Source of the DNA: Reyranella sp. | GTDB taxonomy: Bacteria; Pseudomonadota; Alphaproteobacteria; Reyranellales; Reyranellaceae | NCBI GenBank assembly: GCA_030679805.1 | Contig: JAUXST010000403.1 | Span: 1 to 6,366, forward strand | Reading direction: 5' to 3' | DNA: 6,366 bases | Shown here: positions 1-6,353 of the stretch, piece by piece | Layout of the letters: each line of letters begins with the position of its first letter | How positions within the stretch are numbered: position 1 is the stretch's first letter | Translations under genes and position numbers: made by a program | Notes under the pieces: model-generated | The model's input: the letters and a program-made list of their open reading frames with translations, nothing else | What the model was told of the DNA's origin: nothing | Databases searched by the model: none

Positions 1-2
1 CC

Positions 3-848
3 AACGGCCAGGGCCACGAGACCGCCTTCGCGCAGATCGCCTCCGAACATCTCGGCCTGCCGATCGGTGCGTTCCGCTATGTCCAGGCCGACACGCGTCA
101 GGTGAAGAGTGGCGCGGGCCACGGCGGCGCGCGCTCGATGCACATGGGCGGTGCTGCGCTGGTGAAGGCGATGGACGCAGCGCTGGCAAAGGCAAGGCGA
201 CTCGCGGGGCATCTCCTGCAGGCATCGGGGGATGACCTTGATTATGACAGCGGCCGCTTCACCGTGCGCGGAACTGACCGCGGTATCGATCTCCCAGCGC
301 TGGCACGCAGTGCCCAGGATGCCGCGAACCTGCCTGACGGCATGGCGCCGGGATTGGGCGAGCACGTTCTGAACATCACCGACGTCTTCACCTTCCCGAG
401 CGGCTGTCACGTGGCCGAGGTCGAGATCGACCCTGAGACCGGCGGCTGCCAGCTGCTGCGCTACACCGCCGTCGACGACTATGGCCGCCTGATCAACCCG
501 ATGCTGACCGAGGGCCAGGTGCAGGGCGGCGTTACCCAGGGCATCGGCCAGGCGATGCTGGAGCACACGGTGTACGATCCCGAGTCCGGTCAGCTCTTGA
601 GCGGCTCGCTGATGGACTATGCGCTGCCGCGTGCCGACGATCTTCCGTCCTTCGACATCGACCTGATCGAACGGCCGACCGCGGCCAATCCGCTGGGCGT
701 CAAGGGCTCGGGCCAGGCGGGCTGCATCGCCGCGCCACAGACGATCATGGCCGCCATCCTCGACGCGCTGCGGCCGGCCGGCGTCTCGGCACTCGACATG
801 CCGGCGACGCCCGAGCGCATCTGGCGGGCGCTGGCCGCCCGCCTCTAA
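3..848 (+). CDS. Xanthine dehydrogenase-family molybdopterin-binding large subunit, 5'-truncated (C-terminal part)
   Basis: This is the C-terminal part (281 codons plus TAA) of a molybdenum hydroxylase large subunit, which would hydroxylate an N-heterocycle, aldehyde or similar substrate with water as oxygen source, together with FAD and 2Fe-2S subunits not seen here. The frame is open from the window edge and begins with NGQGHETAFAQIA, matching the conserved GQGHET cofactor-binding motif of CoxL/XdhB-like proteins. A Gly-rich stretch GAGHGGARSMHMGG follows at about bases 111-155. Near the C terminus is VKGSGQAGCIAAPQTI, the place where the family normally has GVGEAG/GxGE with the catalytic glutamate; here the residue is Gln (codon 714-716). 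Full-length relatives are usually around 750-800 residues, so roughly two thirds lie upstream of the window. The first ATG in the frame (base 159 region or earlier) is internal and should not be taken as a start. Family assignment is firm; the substrate is unknown. The stop overlaps the convergent solute-binding protein gene. Confidence 0.9.
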   Translation, partial: NGQGHETAFAQIASEHLGLPIGAFRYVQADTRQVKSGAGHGGARSMHMGGAALVKAMDAALAKARRLAGHLLQASGDDLDYDSGRFTVRGTDRGIDLPALARSAQDAANLPDGMAPGLGEHVLNITDVFTFPSGCHVAEVEIDPETGGCQLLRYTAVDDYGRLINPMLTEGQVQGGVTQGIGQAMLEHTVYDPESGQLLSGSLMDYALPRADDLPSFDIDLIERPTAANPLGVKGSGQAGCIAAPQTIMAAILDALRPAGVSALDMPATPERIWRALAARL

Positions 849-2458
849 CCGGCCGTGACCGGCGAGAAGTCGACGTACCAGCTCTTGGGGTGCACATAGC
901 CCTTCACCTTGCCCGAGATGGCGTTGGGCCATACGTCGTGCACCACCCAGACGAACACCGCCTCGTCGACCATACGTGTGTTGATCTTGGCCAGTACCTT
1001 GTCGAGCGTCGCGGGGTCGGCCGTCGTGCGCGCCTCGGCACAAAGCTTGTCGAATTCGGGATCGTTGATGTAGCCCCAGTTCGAGCCCCTGGGCGGCACC
1101 AGCTGGCTGTCGACGAAGCGCATGAAGGCGTTGTGCGGGTCCATGGTGTTCCAGCTCACGTTGATGGCGCCGAACTGGCTGCCCTCCGGCGACTTGGCGC
1201 CCTGGCGCATCGTGTTCAGGAGCGCGTTCCAGTCCATCACCTGGAACTCCATGTCGATGCCGATCTCGGCAAACTGCTGCTGGATGAACTCGTTCATGAT
1301 CAGCGGATACATCTGGCCTGAGCCCGAGGTCGAGATCGCGACCTTGGTCTTGAGCCGCTTCTGCGGGCCGTAGCCCGCCTCGGCCATCAGCTTTTTCGCT
1401 TCGGCCAGATCGTACCTGATCTTGAACGAGGGCGTGCCGAACCAGGGATGATCGGCCGGCACGCAGCCGACCGCCGGCGCCGCCAGTCCGCCCAGCAGCT
1501 TCACCATCGAGTCGCGGTCGATTGCGAGGTTCATCGCCTTGCGCACGCGGATGTCGGCGGTGGCCTGGCCCGGCAGCAGGTTCAAGGTATAGGGCCACAT
1601 GTGCGGGATGGCGTTCGTCTCGATCTTGCAGCCGCCGGCCTTGAGCTTGTCGAGCGAATCGGGGGCGGGGGCCTCGATCCAGTCGACACGGCCCGAGAGC
1701 AACGCCGCCGTCCGCGTCGAGACGTCGGGGATCGGTAGCAGCACCATGCGCTCGCTCTTGGGGATGCGGTCCTTGTTCCAGTAGTCGGCGTTGCGTTCGA
1801 GCTCGGCGCGTTCGCGCGGCGTCCACGCCTTCATCTTCCACGGGCCCGTCCCCGAAGGGGACTTCCTGTAGGCCTGCCAGTCGCGGCCGACCTTCTCGAA
1901 GTTGGCGGGACTGGCGATCGGCACGCGGTTCAGCAGCAACGGCATCAGCGTATCGACGCCCTTGGTCTGCAGCTCGACCTTGTAGTCGTCGATCTTGCGA
2001 TAGGCCACGAGCGGCCACAGCGAGGCGATCAGCACGCTGCGGCCGAGACGATCGAAGGCCGGCGACTTGTCGTTGAGCGCCCGCTCCAGGGTGAAGATCA
2101 CGGCGTCGGCGTTGAAGGTCGAGCCGTCGTGGAACTTCACACCCTGGCGCAGCTCGAAGATCCATTTCGTCGGGTCGGCCGGATCCTGATACCATTTGGT
2201 GGCGAGGCCGGGCACCAGCTTGGCCGGCTCCGTGGCCGAGGAGAGGTCCCAGGCCACCAGCGGGTCGTAGAGCGTGTAGCCCATGAAACGGATGCCCTCG
2301 GTGCCCTGGTCGGGTGCGCCGTCGGTGGCCGGGATGTCGGCCAGCGTCATGGCGATGCGCAGGGTCGAGGGCTGTTGCGCGGTGGCCGGGCGGGTGAGGG
2401 CCGAGGCGGCCAGGGGAAGGGCGGCACTGGCGAGCAGGGCGGCGCGACGGGTGATCAT
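845..2458 (-). CDS. ABC transporter periplasmic solute-binding protein, family 5 (peptide/opine/nickel type)
   Basis: The 537-residue product should be the extracytoplasmic receptor of an ABC importer of the DppA/OppA type, binding a peptide or other small organic ligand. The N terminus, MITRRAALLASAALPLAASA, has a twin arginine at residues 4-5, a hydrophobic core and an ATA|Q cleavage site near residues 25-28, so a Tat- or Sec-exported signal peptide is likely. The SBP_bac_5 domain follows: LVPGLATKW at about 81-89 and FELRQGVKFHDG at 101-112 are typical of the family, and overall length is normal. The ATG at 2456-2458 is chosen because a GGAGG Shine-Dalgarno lies 6 bases upstream and the signal peptide begins exactly there; the frame stays open far upstream, but that extension is low-complexity antisense translation of the amidase gene. 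No permease or ATPase gene is in the window, so the partner transporter is elsewhere or the protein is an orphan receptor. The stop TAG overlaps the TAA of the molybdenum hydroxylase. It is transcribed divergently from the amidase operon. Ligand unknown. Confidence 0.93.
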   Translation of the reverse strand: MITRRAALLASAALPLAASALTRPATAQQPSTLRIAMTLADIPATDGAPDQGTEGIRFMGYTLYDPLVAWDLSSATEPAKLVPGLATKWYQDPADPTKWIFELRQGVKFHDGSTFNADAVIFTLERALNDKSPAFDRLGRSVLIASLWPLVAYRKIDDYKVELQTKGVDTLMPLLLNRVPIASPANFEKVGRDWQAYRKSPSGTGPWKMKAWTPRERAELERNADYWNKDRIPKSERMVLLPIPDVSTRTAALLSGRVDWIEAPAPDSLDKLKAGGCKIETNAIPHMWPYTLNLLPGQATADIRVRKAMNLAIDRDSMVKLLGGLAAPAVGCVPADHPWFGTPSFKIRYDLAEAKKLMAEAGYGPQKRLKTKVAISTSGSGQMYPLIMNEFIQQQFAEIGIDMEFQVMDWNALLNTMRQGAKSPEGSQFGAINVSWNTMDPHNAFMRFVDSQLVPPRGSNWGYINDPEFDKLCAEARTTADPATLDKVLAKINTRMVDEAVFVWVVHDVWPNAISGKVKGYVHPKSWYVDFSPVTAG

Positions 2459-2464
2459 GCGGAA

Positions 2465-2469
2465 CCTCC
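2465..2469 (-). promoter_or_regulatory. Ribosome binding site of the solute-binding protein gene
   Basis: The minus strand reads GGAGG followed by TTCCGC and the ATG at 2458, giving a perfect Shine-Dalgarno core with a 6-base spacer. It decides the start codon of a frame that is otherwise open for more than 1.3 kb upstream. Confidence 0.85.
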
Positions 2470-2484
2470 GGAGTTCCGATACAC

Positions 2485-2522
2485 GAAGCATGAAGCGCGC
2501 CAGCATTTGGGCGGCATGCTTC
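2485..2522. repeat. Inverted repeat GAAGCATG / CATGCTTC in the divergent region
   Basis: GAAGCATG at 2485-2492 is the exact reverse complement of CATGCTTC at 2515-2522, with 22 bases between. Centre-to-centre distance is 30 bases, close to three helical turns, which would suit a dimeric or tetrameric regulator binding one face of the DNA. It could also be coincidence; an 8-base match in so short a region is suggestive only. The right arm overlaps one possible upstream ATG (2516) of the amidase. Confidence 0.4.
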
Positions 2523-2542
2523 TTGCTGCCATGATGGCGTCC

Positions 2543-3823
2543 ATGTCCGCTCCCAACACGCTCACCGCCACCGAACTCGCGCACCAGATCGACTCCGGCG
2601 GGGTGACGGCCGAAGCCATCGTGCGCGCCCATCTCGATCGCATCGACGCCCGCGACGGCGACGTGCTGGCGTGGTCGCATCTCGCGCGCGACGCTGCCCT
2701 CGAACGCGCCAGGGTGCTCGATCGCGGCCCACGCCAGGGGCTGCTGCACGGCATCCCGATGGGCGTGAAGGACATCATCGATTCGGTCGACCAGCCCACG
2801 ACCTACGGCTCGCCGATCTACAAGAACCATCAGCCGCTCGCCGATGCCGCCACCATCGCGCTGGCCAAGGATGCGGGCGCGATCCTGCTGGGCAAGACGG
2901 TGACCACCGAATTCGCCAATCGTTTTCCCGGCCCCACCCGCAACCCGCACAATCCCGCCCATACGCCGGGCGGCTCGTCGTCGGGTTCGGCCGCGGGCGT
3001 GGCCGACTTCCAGATCGTGCTCGCCACCGGTACGCAGACCGGCGGCTCGGTGATCCGGCCCGCGGCCTTTTGCGGCGTCGTGGGATACAAGCCGACCTAC
3101 GGCCACTTTCCGACCGCCGGCATGAAGGCCAACACGGAGTGGCTCGACACGATCGGCGCCTATGCCCGCAGCATCGAGGACATCGCTCTGTTCCGCGCCG
3201 CGCTCATGGCGATCCCCTTTACGCCGATCGCCAAACTCGGCGCGCCGCCGCGCATCGCCGTCTGCTTCACCCATCACCGCGACGAGCTCTCGCCCGAGGG
3301 CACCAAGGCGGTGAACGATGCGGCCGCGGCCCTCGCCAGGGCGGGCGCGCAAGTGAAGGAGATCGAACTGCCGGCGCCGGTGCGCGACATGACCCAGGGC
3401 CAGAAGACCTTGTCGGCCTTCGACGGTCCGCGCGCCCACGCCGACGAGGCGCGACGCTTCCCGCACCTGCTGAGCGAGAGCCTCAAGAAGGACAAGCTCG
3501 AGGCCGGATCGAAGATCGACTACGCGACCTGGGTCGCGGCCCGGAAGCTGGGCGACACGGGACGCGCCGCGGTCGATGCGCTGTTCGACGACATCGACGT
3601 CATCCTGACGGCGCCGGCCAAGGGCGAGGCGCCGCTCGGGCTGGAACGGACGGGCGATGCCACGTTCAACCTGCTGTGGACCTACCTCTGGATGCCCTGT
3701 GTGACGTTGCCCTTCGCCAAGGGACCGATCGGATTGCCGGTGGGCATTCAACTGGTTGGCCGTCAGCATGAGGATGCCCGCCTGCTCGACATTGCCGCCT
3801 GGGCAAAGGGAGCGCTGGCATGA
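2543..3823 (+). CDS. Amidase-signature family amidase (first of tandem pair)
   Basis: A cytoplasmic amidase-signature hydrolase of 426 residues that should cleave a carboxamide (or related ester/C-N bond) through a Ser-cisSer-Lys triad. All three residues are present: Lys76 in GIPMGVKDIID, cis-Ser145 in TPGGSSSGSAAG and nucleophile Ser169 in GTQTGGSVIRPAAFCG, with the 24-residue Ser-Ser spacing found in fatty acid amide hydrolase. The core is followed by VVGYKPTYG, as usual. Gln replaces the Asp/Glu of the classical GTDTGGS signature. The start is uncertain: in-frame ATGs lie at 2516, 2531, 2534 and 2543, none with a strong Shine-Dalgarno; 2543 is preferred because relatives begin about ten residues before the LTATEL helix. 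No signal peptide is evident. It lacks the extra C-terminal domain of allophanate hydrolase and is shorter than GatA, and no GatB/C genes are nearby, so a general catabolic amidase is the best call. It is the first gene of the operon and its stop overlaps the next start. Substrate unknown. Confidence 0.92.
   Translation: MSAPNTLTATELAHQIDSGGVTAEAIVRAHLDRIDARDGDVLAWSHLARDAALERARVLDRGPRQGLLHGIPMGVKDIIDSVDQPTTYGSPIYKNHQPLADAATIALAKDAGAILLGKTVTTEFANRFPGPTRNPHNPAHTPGGSSSGSAAGVADFQIVLATGTQTGGSVIRPAAFCGVVGYKPTYGHFPTAGMKANTEWLDTIGAYARSIEDIALFRAALMAIPFTPIAKLGAPPRIAVCFTHHRDELSPEGTKAVNDAAAALARAGAQVKEIELPAPVRDMTQGQKTLSAFDGPRAHADEARRFPHLLSESLKKDKLEAGSKIDYATWVAARKLGDTGRAAVDALFDDIDVILTAPAKGEAPLGLERTGDATFNLLWTYLWMPCVTLPFAKGPIGLPVGIQLVGRQHEDARLLDIAAWAKGALA
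3806..3812 (+). promoter_or_regulatory. Ribosome binding site of second amidase, inside the first
   Basis: AAGGGAG lies within the last codons of the first amidase, 7 bases before the ATG at 3820. Together with the ATGA stop/start overlap this supports translational coupling of the two amidases and fixes the second start. Confidence 0.65.
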
Positions 3824-5088
3824 AGCCGCTCTCCGCCACCGCAGCGGTCGCCGCCATCGAAGCGGGCACGCTTACCTCCGAGAAGCTCGTGCGCGACTGC
3901 CTCGACCGCATCGCCGAGCGCGAGCCCGCCGTGAAGGCCTGGGCCTTCCTCGATCCTGCGCGTGCGATCGCGCAGGCGAAGGCCGTCGATGCGGCCAAGG
4001 GCGGGATTCTTCGCGGCATTCCCGTCGGCATAAAAGACATCATCGACACGTACGACATGCCGACCGGCCACAACTCGCCGATCTTCGCTGGGACTGTGCC
4101 GTTCGGCGATGCCGCCTGTGTGGCGCTCTGCCGGACGGCCAATGCCGTCATCATGGGCAAGACGGTGACGACCGAGTTCGCCAACCGTCATGCCGGCCCG
4201 ACCACCAACCCGCACAACGCGGCCCATACACCGGGCGGCTCGTCGTCGGGCTCGGCGGCGGCGGTGGCCGACGGCCAGGTGCCGCTCGCCTTCGGCACGC
4301 AGACCGGCGGTTCGGTGATCCGCCCGGCCGCCTACTGCGGCGTGATCGGCTACAAGCCGACGTACGGTGACTTCAACCGCGTCGGCATAAAAATGCAGTG
4401 CCACTCGGTCGACACGCTGGGGCTGATGGCGCGTACACTGGACGACATCGCGCTGTTCCGTGGCGCCGTGCTCAAGTTTCCGCCCGTCCCGGTCGACCAC
4501 AGGACGGGTGCGCCGCGCATCGGCTTTTGCCGCTCGCCGGTCTGGGACAAGGCCCTGCCCGACACCGTGGCGCTGCTGGAACGCACCGCGACGGTGCTCT
4601 CGTCCAAGGGCGCCAGCATCGTCGATGTCGCTTTCGCGCCACGTTACGACGACGTCATCGACGATCATGCCGCCATCACCGGCTGGGAGAGCGTGCGCAA
4701 CTATGCCGACGAGCGGCTGCGCAATCCCGACAAGATGAGTGCGGAGATCAAGGAGGGGCCGATGAAGCGCGGCCTGGCCGTTTCCTTCGAGCGCTATGTC
4801 GCGGCGCAACGCAAGGCCGTGGCCTTCCGTGCCCATGTCGATTCCCTGTTCGACAAGGTCGATGTGCTGCTGACGGCGAGCGCGCCCGGCGAGGCGCCCG
4901 AAGGCATCGGCTTCACGGGCGATCCCGTGCTCAACTCGATCTGGACGCTGGCCCACACGCCCTGCGTCACGCTGCCGGCGGGCAAGGGCTCGAAGGGCCT
5001 GCCGCTCGGCCTCCAGCTGGTCGGCCTGCGCCACGCCGACGACCGTCTGCTCTCCACCGCCGCGTGGGTCGCGGCACATCTCGACTGA
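3820..5088 (+). CDS. Amidase-signature family amidase (second of tandem pair)
   Basis: A 422-residue amidase-signature hydrolase, probably cytoplasmic, paralogous to the gene just upstream. The triad is complete: Lys72 in GIPVGIKDIID, cis-Ser141 in TPGGSSSGSAAA and nucleophile Ser165 in GTQTGGSVIRPAAYCG. From the lysine motif through GYKPTYG the two proteins match at about 83 of 118 positions by hand alignment with no gaps, while the N-terminal arm and the region after residue 190 differ more. The C-terminal end keeps the family pattern PCVTLPAGKG...GLPLGLQLVG. The ATG shares bases with the TGA of the first amidase (ATGA, 4-base overlap), so both are made from one mRNA and perhaps in fixed proportion. 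The pair looks like an old tandem duplication with divergence of the substrate pocket; whether they act on different substrates or as a hetero-oligomer cannot be told. Not GatA: too short and no GatB/GatC context. Confidence 0.93.
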   Translation: MKPLSATAAVAAIEAGTLTSEKLVRDCLDRIAEREPAVKAWAFLDPARAIAQAKAVDAAKGGILRGIPVGIKDIIDTYDMPTGHNSPIFAGTVPFGDAACVALCRTANAVIMGKTVTTEFANRHAGPTTNPHNAAHTPGGSSSGSAAAVADGQVPLAFGTQTGGSVIRPAAYCGVIGYKPTYGDFNRVGIKMQCHSVDTLGLMARTLDDIALFRGAVLKFPPVPVDHRTGAPRIGFCRSPVWDKALPDTVALLERTATVLSSKGASIVDVAFAPRYDDVIDDHAAITGWESVRNYADERLRNPDKMSAEIKEGPMKRGLAVSFERYVAAQRKAVAFRAHVDSLFDKVDVLLTASAPGEAPEGIGFTGDPVLNSIWTLAHTPCVTLPAGKGSKGLPLGLQLVGLRHADDRLLSTAAWVAAHLD

Positions 5089-5090
5089 GG
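5087..5090 (+). promoter_or_regulatory. Ribosome binding site of the M20 hydrolase gene
   Basis: GAGG overlaps the TGA stop of the second amidase and sits 7 bases before the ATG at 5098. The spacing is good and supports that start and co-translation from the same message. Confidence 0.65.
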
Positions 5091-5097
5091 TCACGTC

Positions 5098-6324
5098 ATG
5101 CCCAGGATCAACGGGGAACGTCTGCTGGCCGACCTGCGCCGCATTGCCGATTTCGGCCGCTATGAAACGGGCGTGCACCGGCCGCATCTGTCGCCGCAGG
5201 ATGTCGAGAGCCGGCGCTGGCTGGCGGCCCGCATGAAGGAGGCCGGGCTGGAGCCGGTGATCGACGGCGTCGGCACCGTGATGGGCAAGAGCCCCAAGAG
5301 CGGGCCGCGCCTGCTGATGGGGTCGCATTCCGACACCCAGCCGCGCGGTGGCTGGCTCGACGGCGTGATGGGCGTGATCTACGGCCTCGAAGTGGCCCGC
5401 GCGCTCGCCGAGGATCCGGAGACGGCGCACCTCGCGGTCGATGTCGCCTCGTGGGCCGACGAAGAGGGCCATTGGGGCCAGATGGTCGGCAGCAAGTCGT
5501 TCATCGGCCGCTTCGGCGACGCGGACATCGACAAGGCGCGCCACCGCGAGGAAGGCACGCCGATGCGTGAGGCGCTGAAGGCCGCCGGTCTCGATAAGGC
5601 GCCGCGCCTCGAGTTCGAGGAGGGCCGCTATCGCGCCTATCTCGAGGCGCATATCGAGCAGGGCGGCCTGCTCGAATCGAGCGGCAAGCATATCGGCATC
5701 GTGACGGCGATCGTCGGCATCTTCGCCTTCCGCCTTACTTTCAGCGGCATCCAGAACCACGCCGGCACGACGCCGATGCCGATCCGCAAGGATGCGGGCG
5801 TGGCCATGATGCGGCTCTACAACGAGGTGATGGACCGCTTTCCCGCGCTGGCCGGTCCGCGCAGCGTGTGGACTGTCGGCAAGATGAGCGTCGAGCCCGG
5901 CGCGCCCGCGATCATCCCCGGCAAGGCCGAGATGATCCTGCAGTTCCGCGACGCCGACATCGCCGTGCTGGAGCGCTTTGAGGCCGCCCTCCTGGAGATC
6001 GTGGCGGCGCACCAAAAGCGTGGGCCCTGCAAGGTCGAGTGCGTCAACCTTTCCCGCACCATGCCCAGCCTCATGGATGACCGCCTGCTCGATGCCCTTG
6101 AGGAGTCGGCGGCCACGCATGCGGCCGGTCAGCATGTGCGCATGCCCTCGGGCGCCGGCCACGACGCGCAGATCCTGGCGTTGAAATTGCCGTCGGCCAT
6201 GCTGTTCGTGCCCTCGATCGGCGGCATCTCGCACCATTTCACCGAGAACACGGCGGACGACGACATCGTGCTGGGCTGCCAGGTCTTCGCCGACGCGGCG
6301 GCGAAGATCCTGAAGGGGAACTGA
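5098..6324 (+). CDS. M20-family Zn-dependent hydrolase, N-carbamoyl-L-amino-acid hydrolase / allantoate amidohydrolase-like
   Basis: The 408-residue protein belongs to the hydantoinase/carbamoylase branch of M20 metallohydrolases (N-carbamoyl-L-amino-acid hydrolase, beta-ureidopropionase, allantoate amidohydrolase), two-zinc cytoplasmic dimers that cleave N-carbamoyl or ureido C-N bonds. Metal-site residues are all visible: His77 and Asp79 in GSHSDTQPRGG, Asp88 in WLDGVMG, the Glu122-Glu123 pair in DEEGHWG (first the likely base, second a zinc ligand), His185 in EAHIEQGG, and His379 in GISHHFTE. The lid/dimerisation domain carries NHAGTTPMPIRKDA at 220-233, whose His221 and Arg230 normally bind substrate across the dimer, and SGAGHDAQ at 351-358 is the usual C-terminal signature. 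Length is normal. DTQP instead of the more common DTVP/DTVxNGG points to a less-studied subgroup, so the exact substrate is open. The gene starts 9 bases after the second amidase and is the last of the three-gene operon, implying consecutive hydrolytic steps. Family call firm, substrate inferred. Confidence 0.93.
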   Translation: MPRINGERLLADLRRIADFGRYETGVHRPHLSPQDVESRRWLAARMKEAGLEPVIDGVGTVMGKSPKSGPRLLMGSHSDTQPRGGWLDGVMGVIYGLEVARALAEDPETAHLAVDVASWADEEGHWGQMVGSKSFIGRFGDADIDKARHREEGTPMREALKAAGLDKAPRLEFEEGRYRAYLEAHIEQGGLLESSGKHIGIVTAIVGIFAFRLTFSGIQNHAGTTPMPIRKDAGVAMMRLYNEVMDRFPALAGPRSVWTVGKMSVEPGAPAIIPGKAEMILQFRDADIAVLERFEAALLEIVAAHQKRGPCKVECVNLSRTMPSLMDDRLLDALEESAATHAAGQHVRMPSGAGHDAQILALKLPSAMLFVPSIGGISHHFTENTADDDIVLGCQVFADAAAKILKGN

Positions 6325-6335
6325 CTCATCGGACC

Positions 6336-6353
6336 GCGGGGCTCCAGCCCCGC
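6336..6353 (+). terminator. GC-rich hairpin after the operon, candidate terminator or palindromic repeat
   Basis: GCGGGGC at 6336-6342 pairs perfectly with GCCCCGC at 6347-6353 around a TCCA loop, 11 bases after the stop of the M20 hydrolase. The stem is strong, but the following bases (TCATGATTCT) are not a T-tract, so it is not a classical intrinsic terminator. It may slow or protect the 3' end of the mRNA, or be a member of a dispersed intergenic palindrome family. The window ends 13 bases later. Confidence 0.5.

Larger units (their letters stand above)
2459..2542. promoter_or_regulatory. Divergent intergenic region between solute-binding protein and amidase operon
   Basis: About 84 bases separate the two divergent starts and must hold the leader of the solute-binding protein gene and probably the promoters of both transcription units. 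I could not identify convincing -35/-10 boxes on either strand. Two inverted repeats lie here: a 6-base pair of arms at 2460-2465/2473-2478 and an 8-base pair at 2485-2492/2515-2522. They make an operator for a shared regulator plausible, but no regulator gene is in the window. If the amidase starts at one of the earlier ATGs (2516, 2531, 2534) the region is correspondingly shorter. Confidence 0.5.

Noticed and set aside
102..104. Start codon of the molybdenum hydroxylase at the first in-frame candidate start
   Set aside because: The same frame continues upstream to the window edge with the conserved GQGHET motif, so the gene is truncated by the window and this position is internal.
2129..2542. 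N-terminal extension of the first amidase back to 2129
   Set aside because: It lies antisense within the solute-binding protein gene, is Gly/Arg-rich without similarity to amidase N termini, and would make the protein far longer than its paralog.
2459..3769. 437-codon upstream extension of the solute-binding protein frame
   Set aside because: The extension is low-complexity antisense translation of the first amidase. The signal peptide and GGAGG ribosome site place the true start at 2458.
2671..3771. Second plus-strand frame of 366 codons inside the first amidase
   Set aside because: Arg-rich, no domain, entirely inside a gene with a complete catalytic triad in another frame; a GC-driven shadow.
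2543..5088. The amidases as GatA subunits of the glutamyl-tRNA(Gln) amidotransferase
   Set aside because: They are about 425 rather than about 485 residues, occur as a pair, have GTQTGGSVIRP instead of the GatA-type GSDTGGSIRQP, and have no GatB or GatC beside them.
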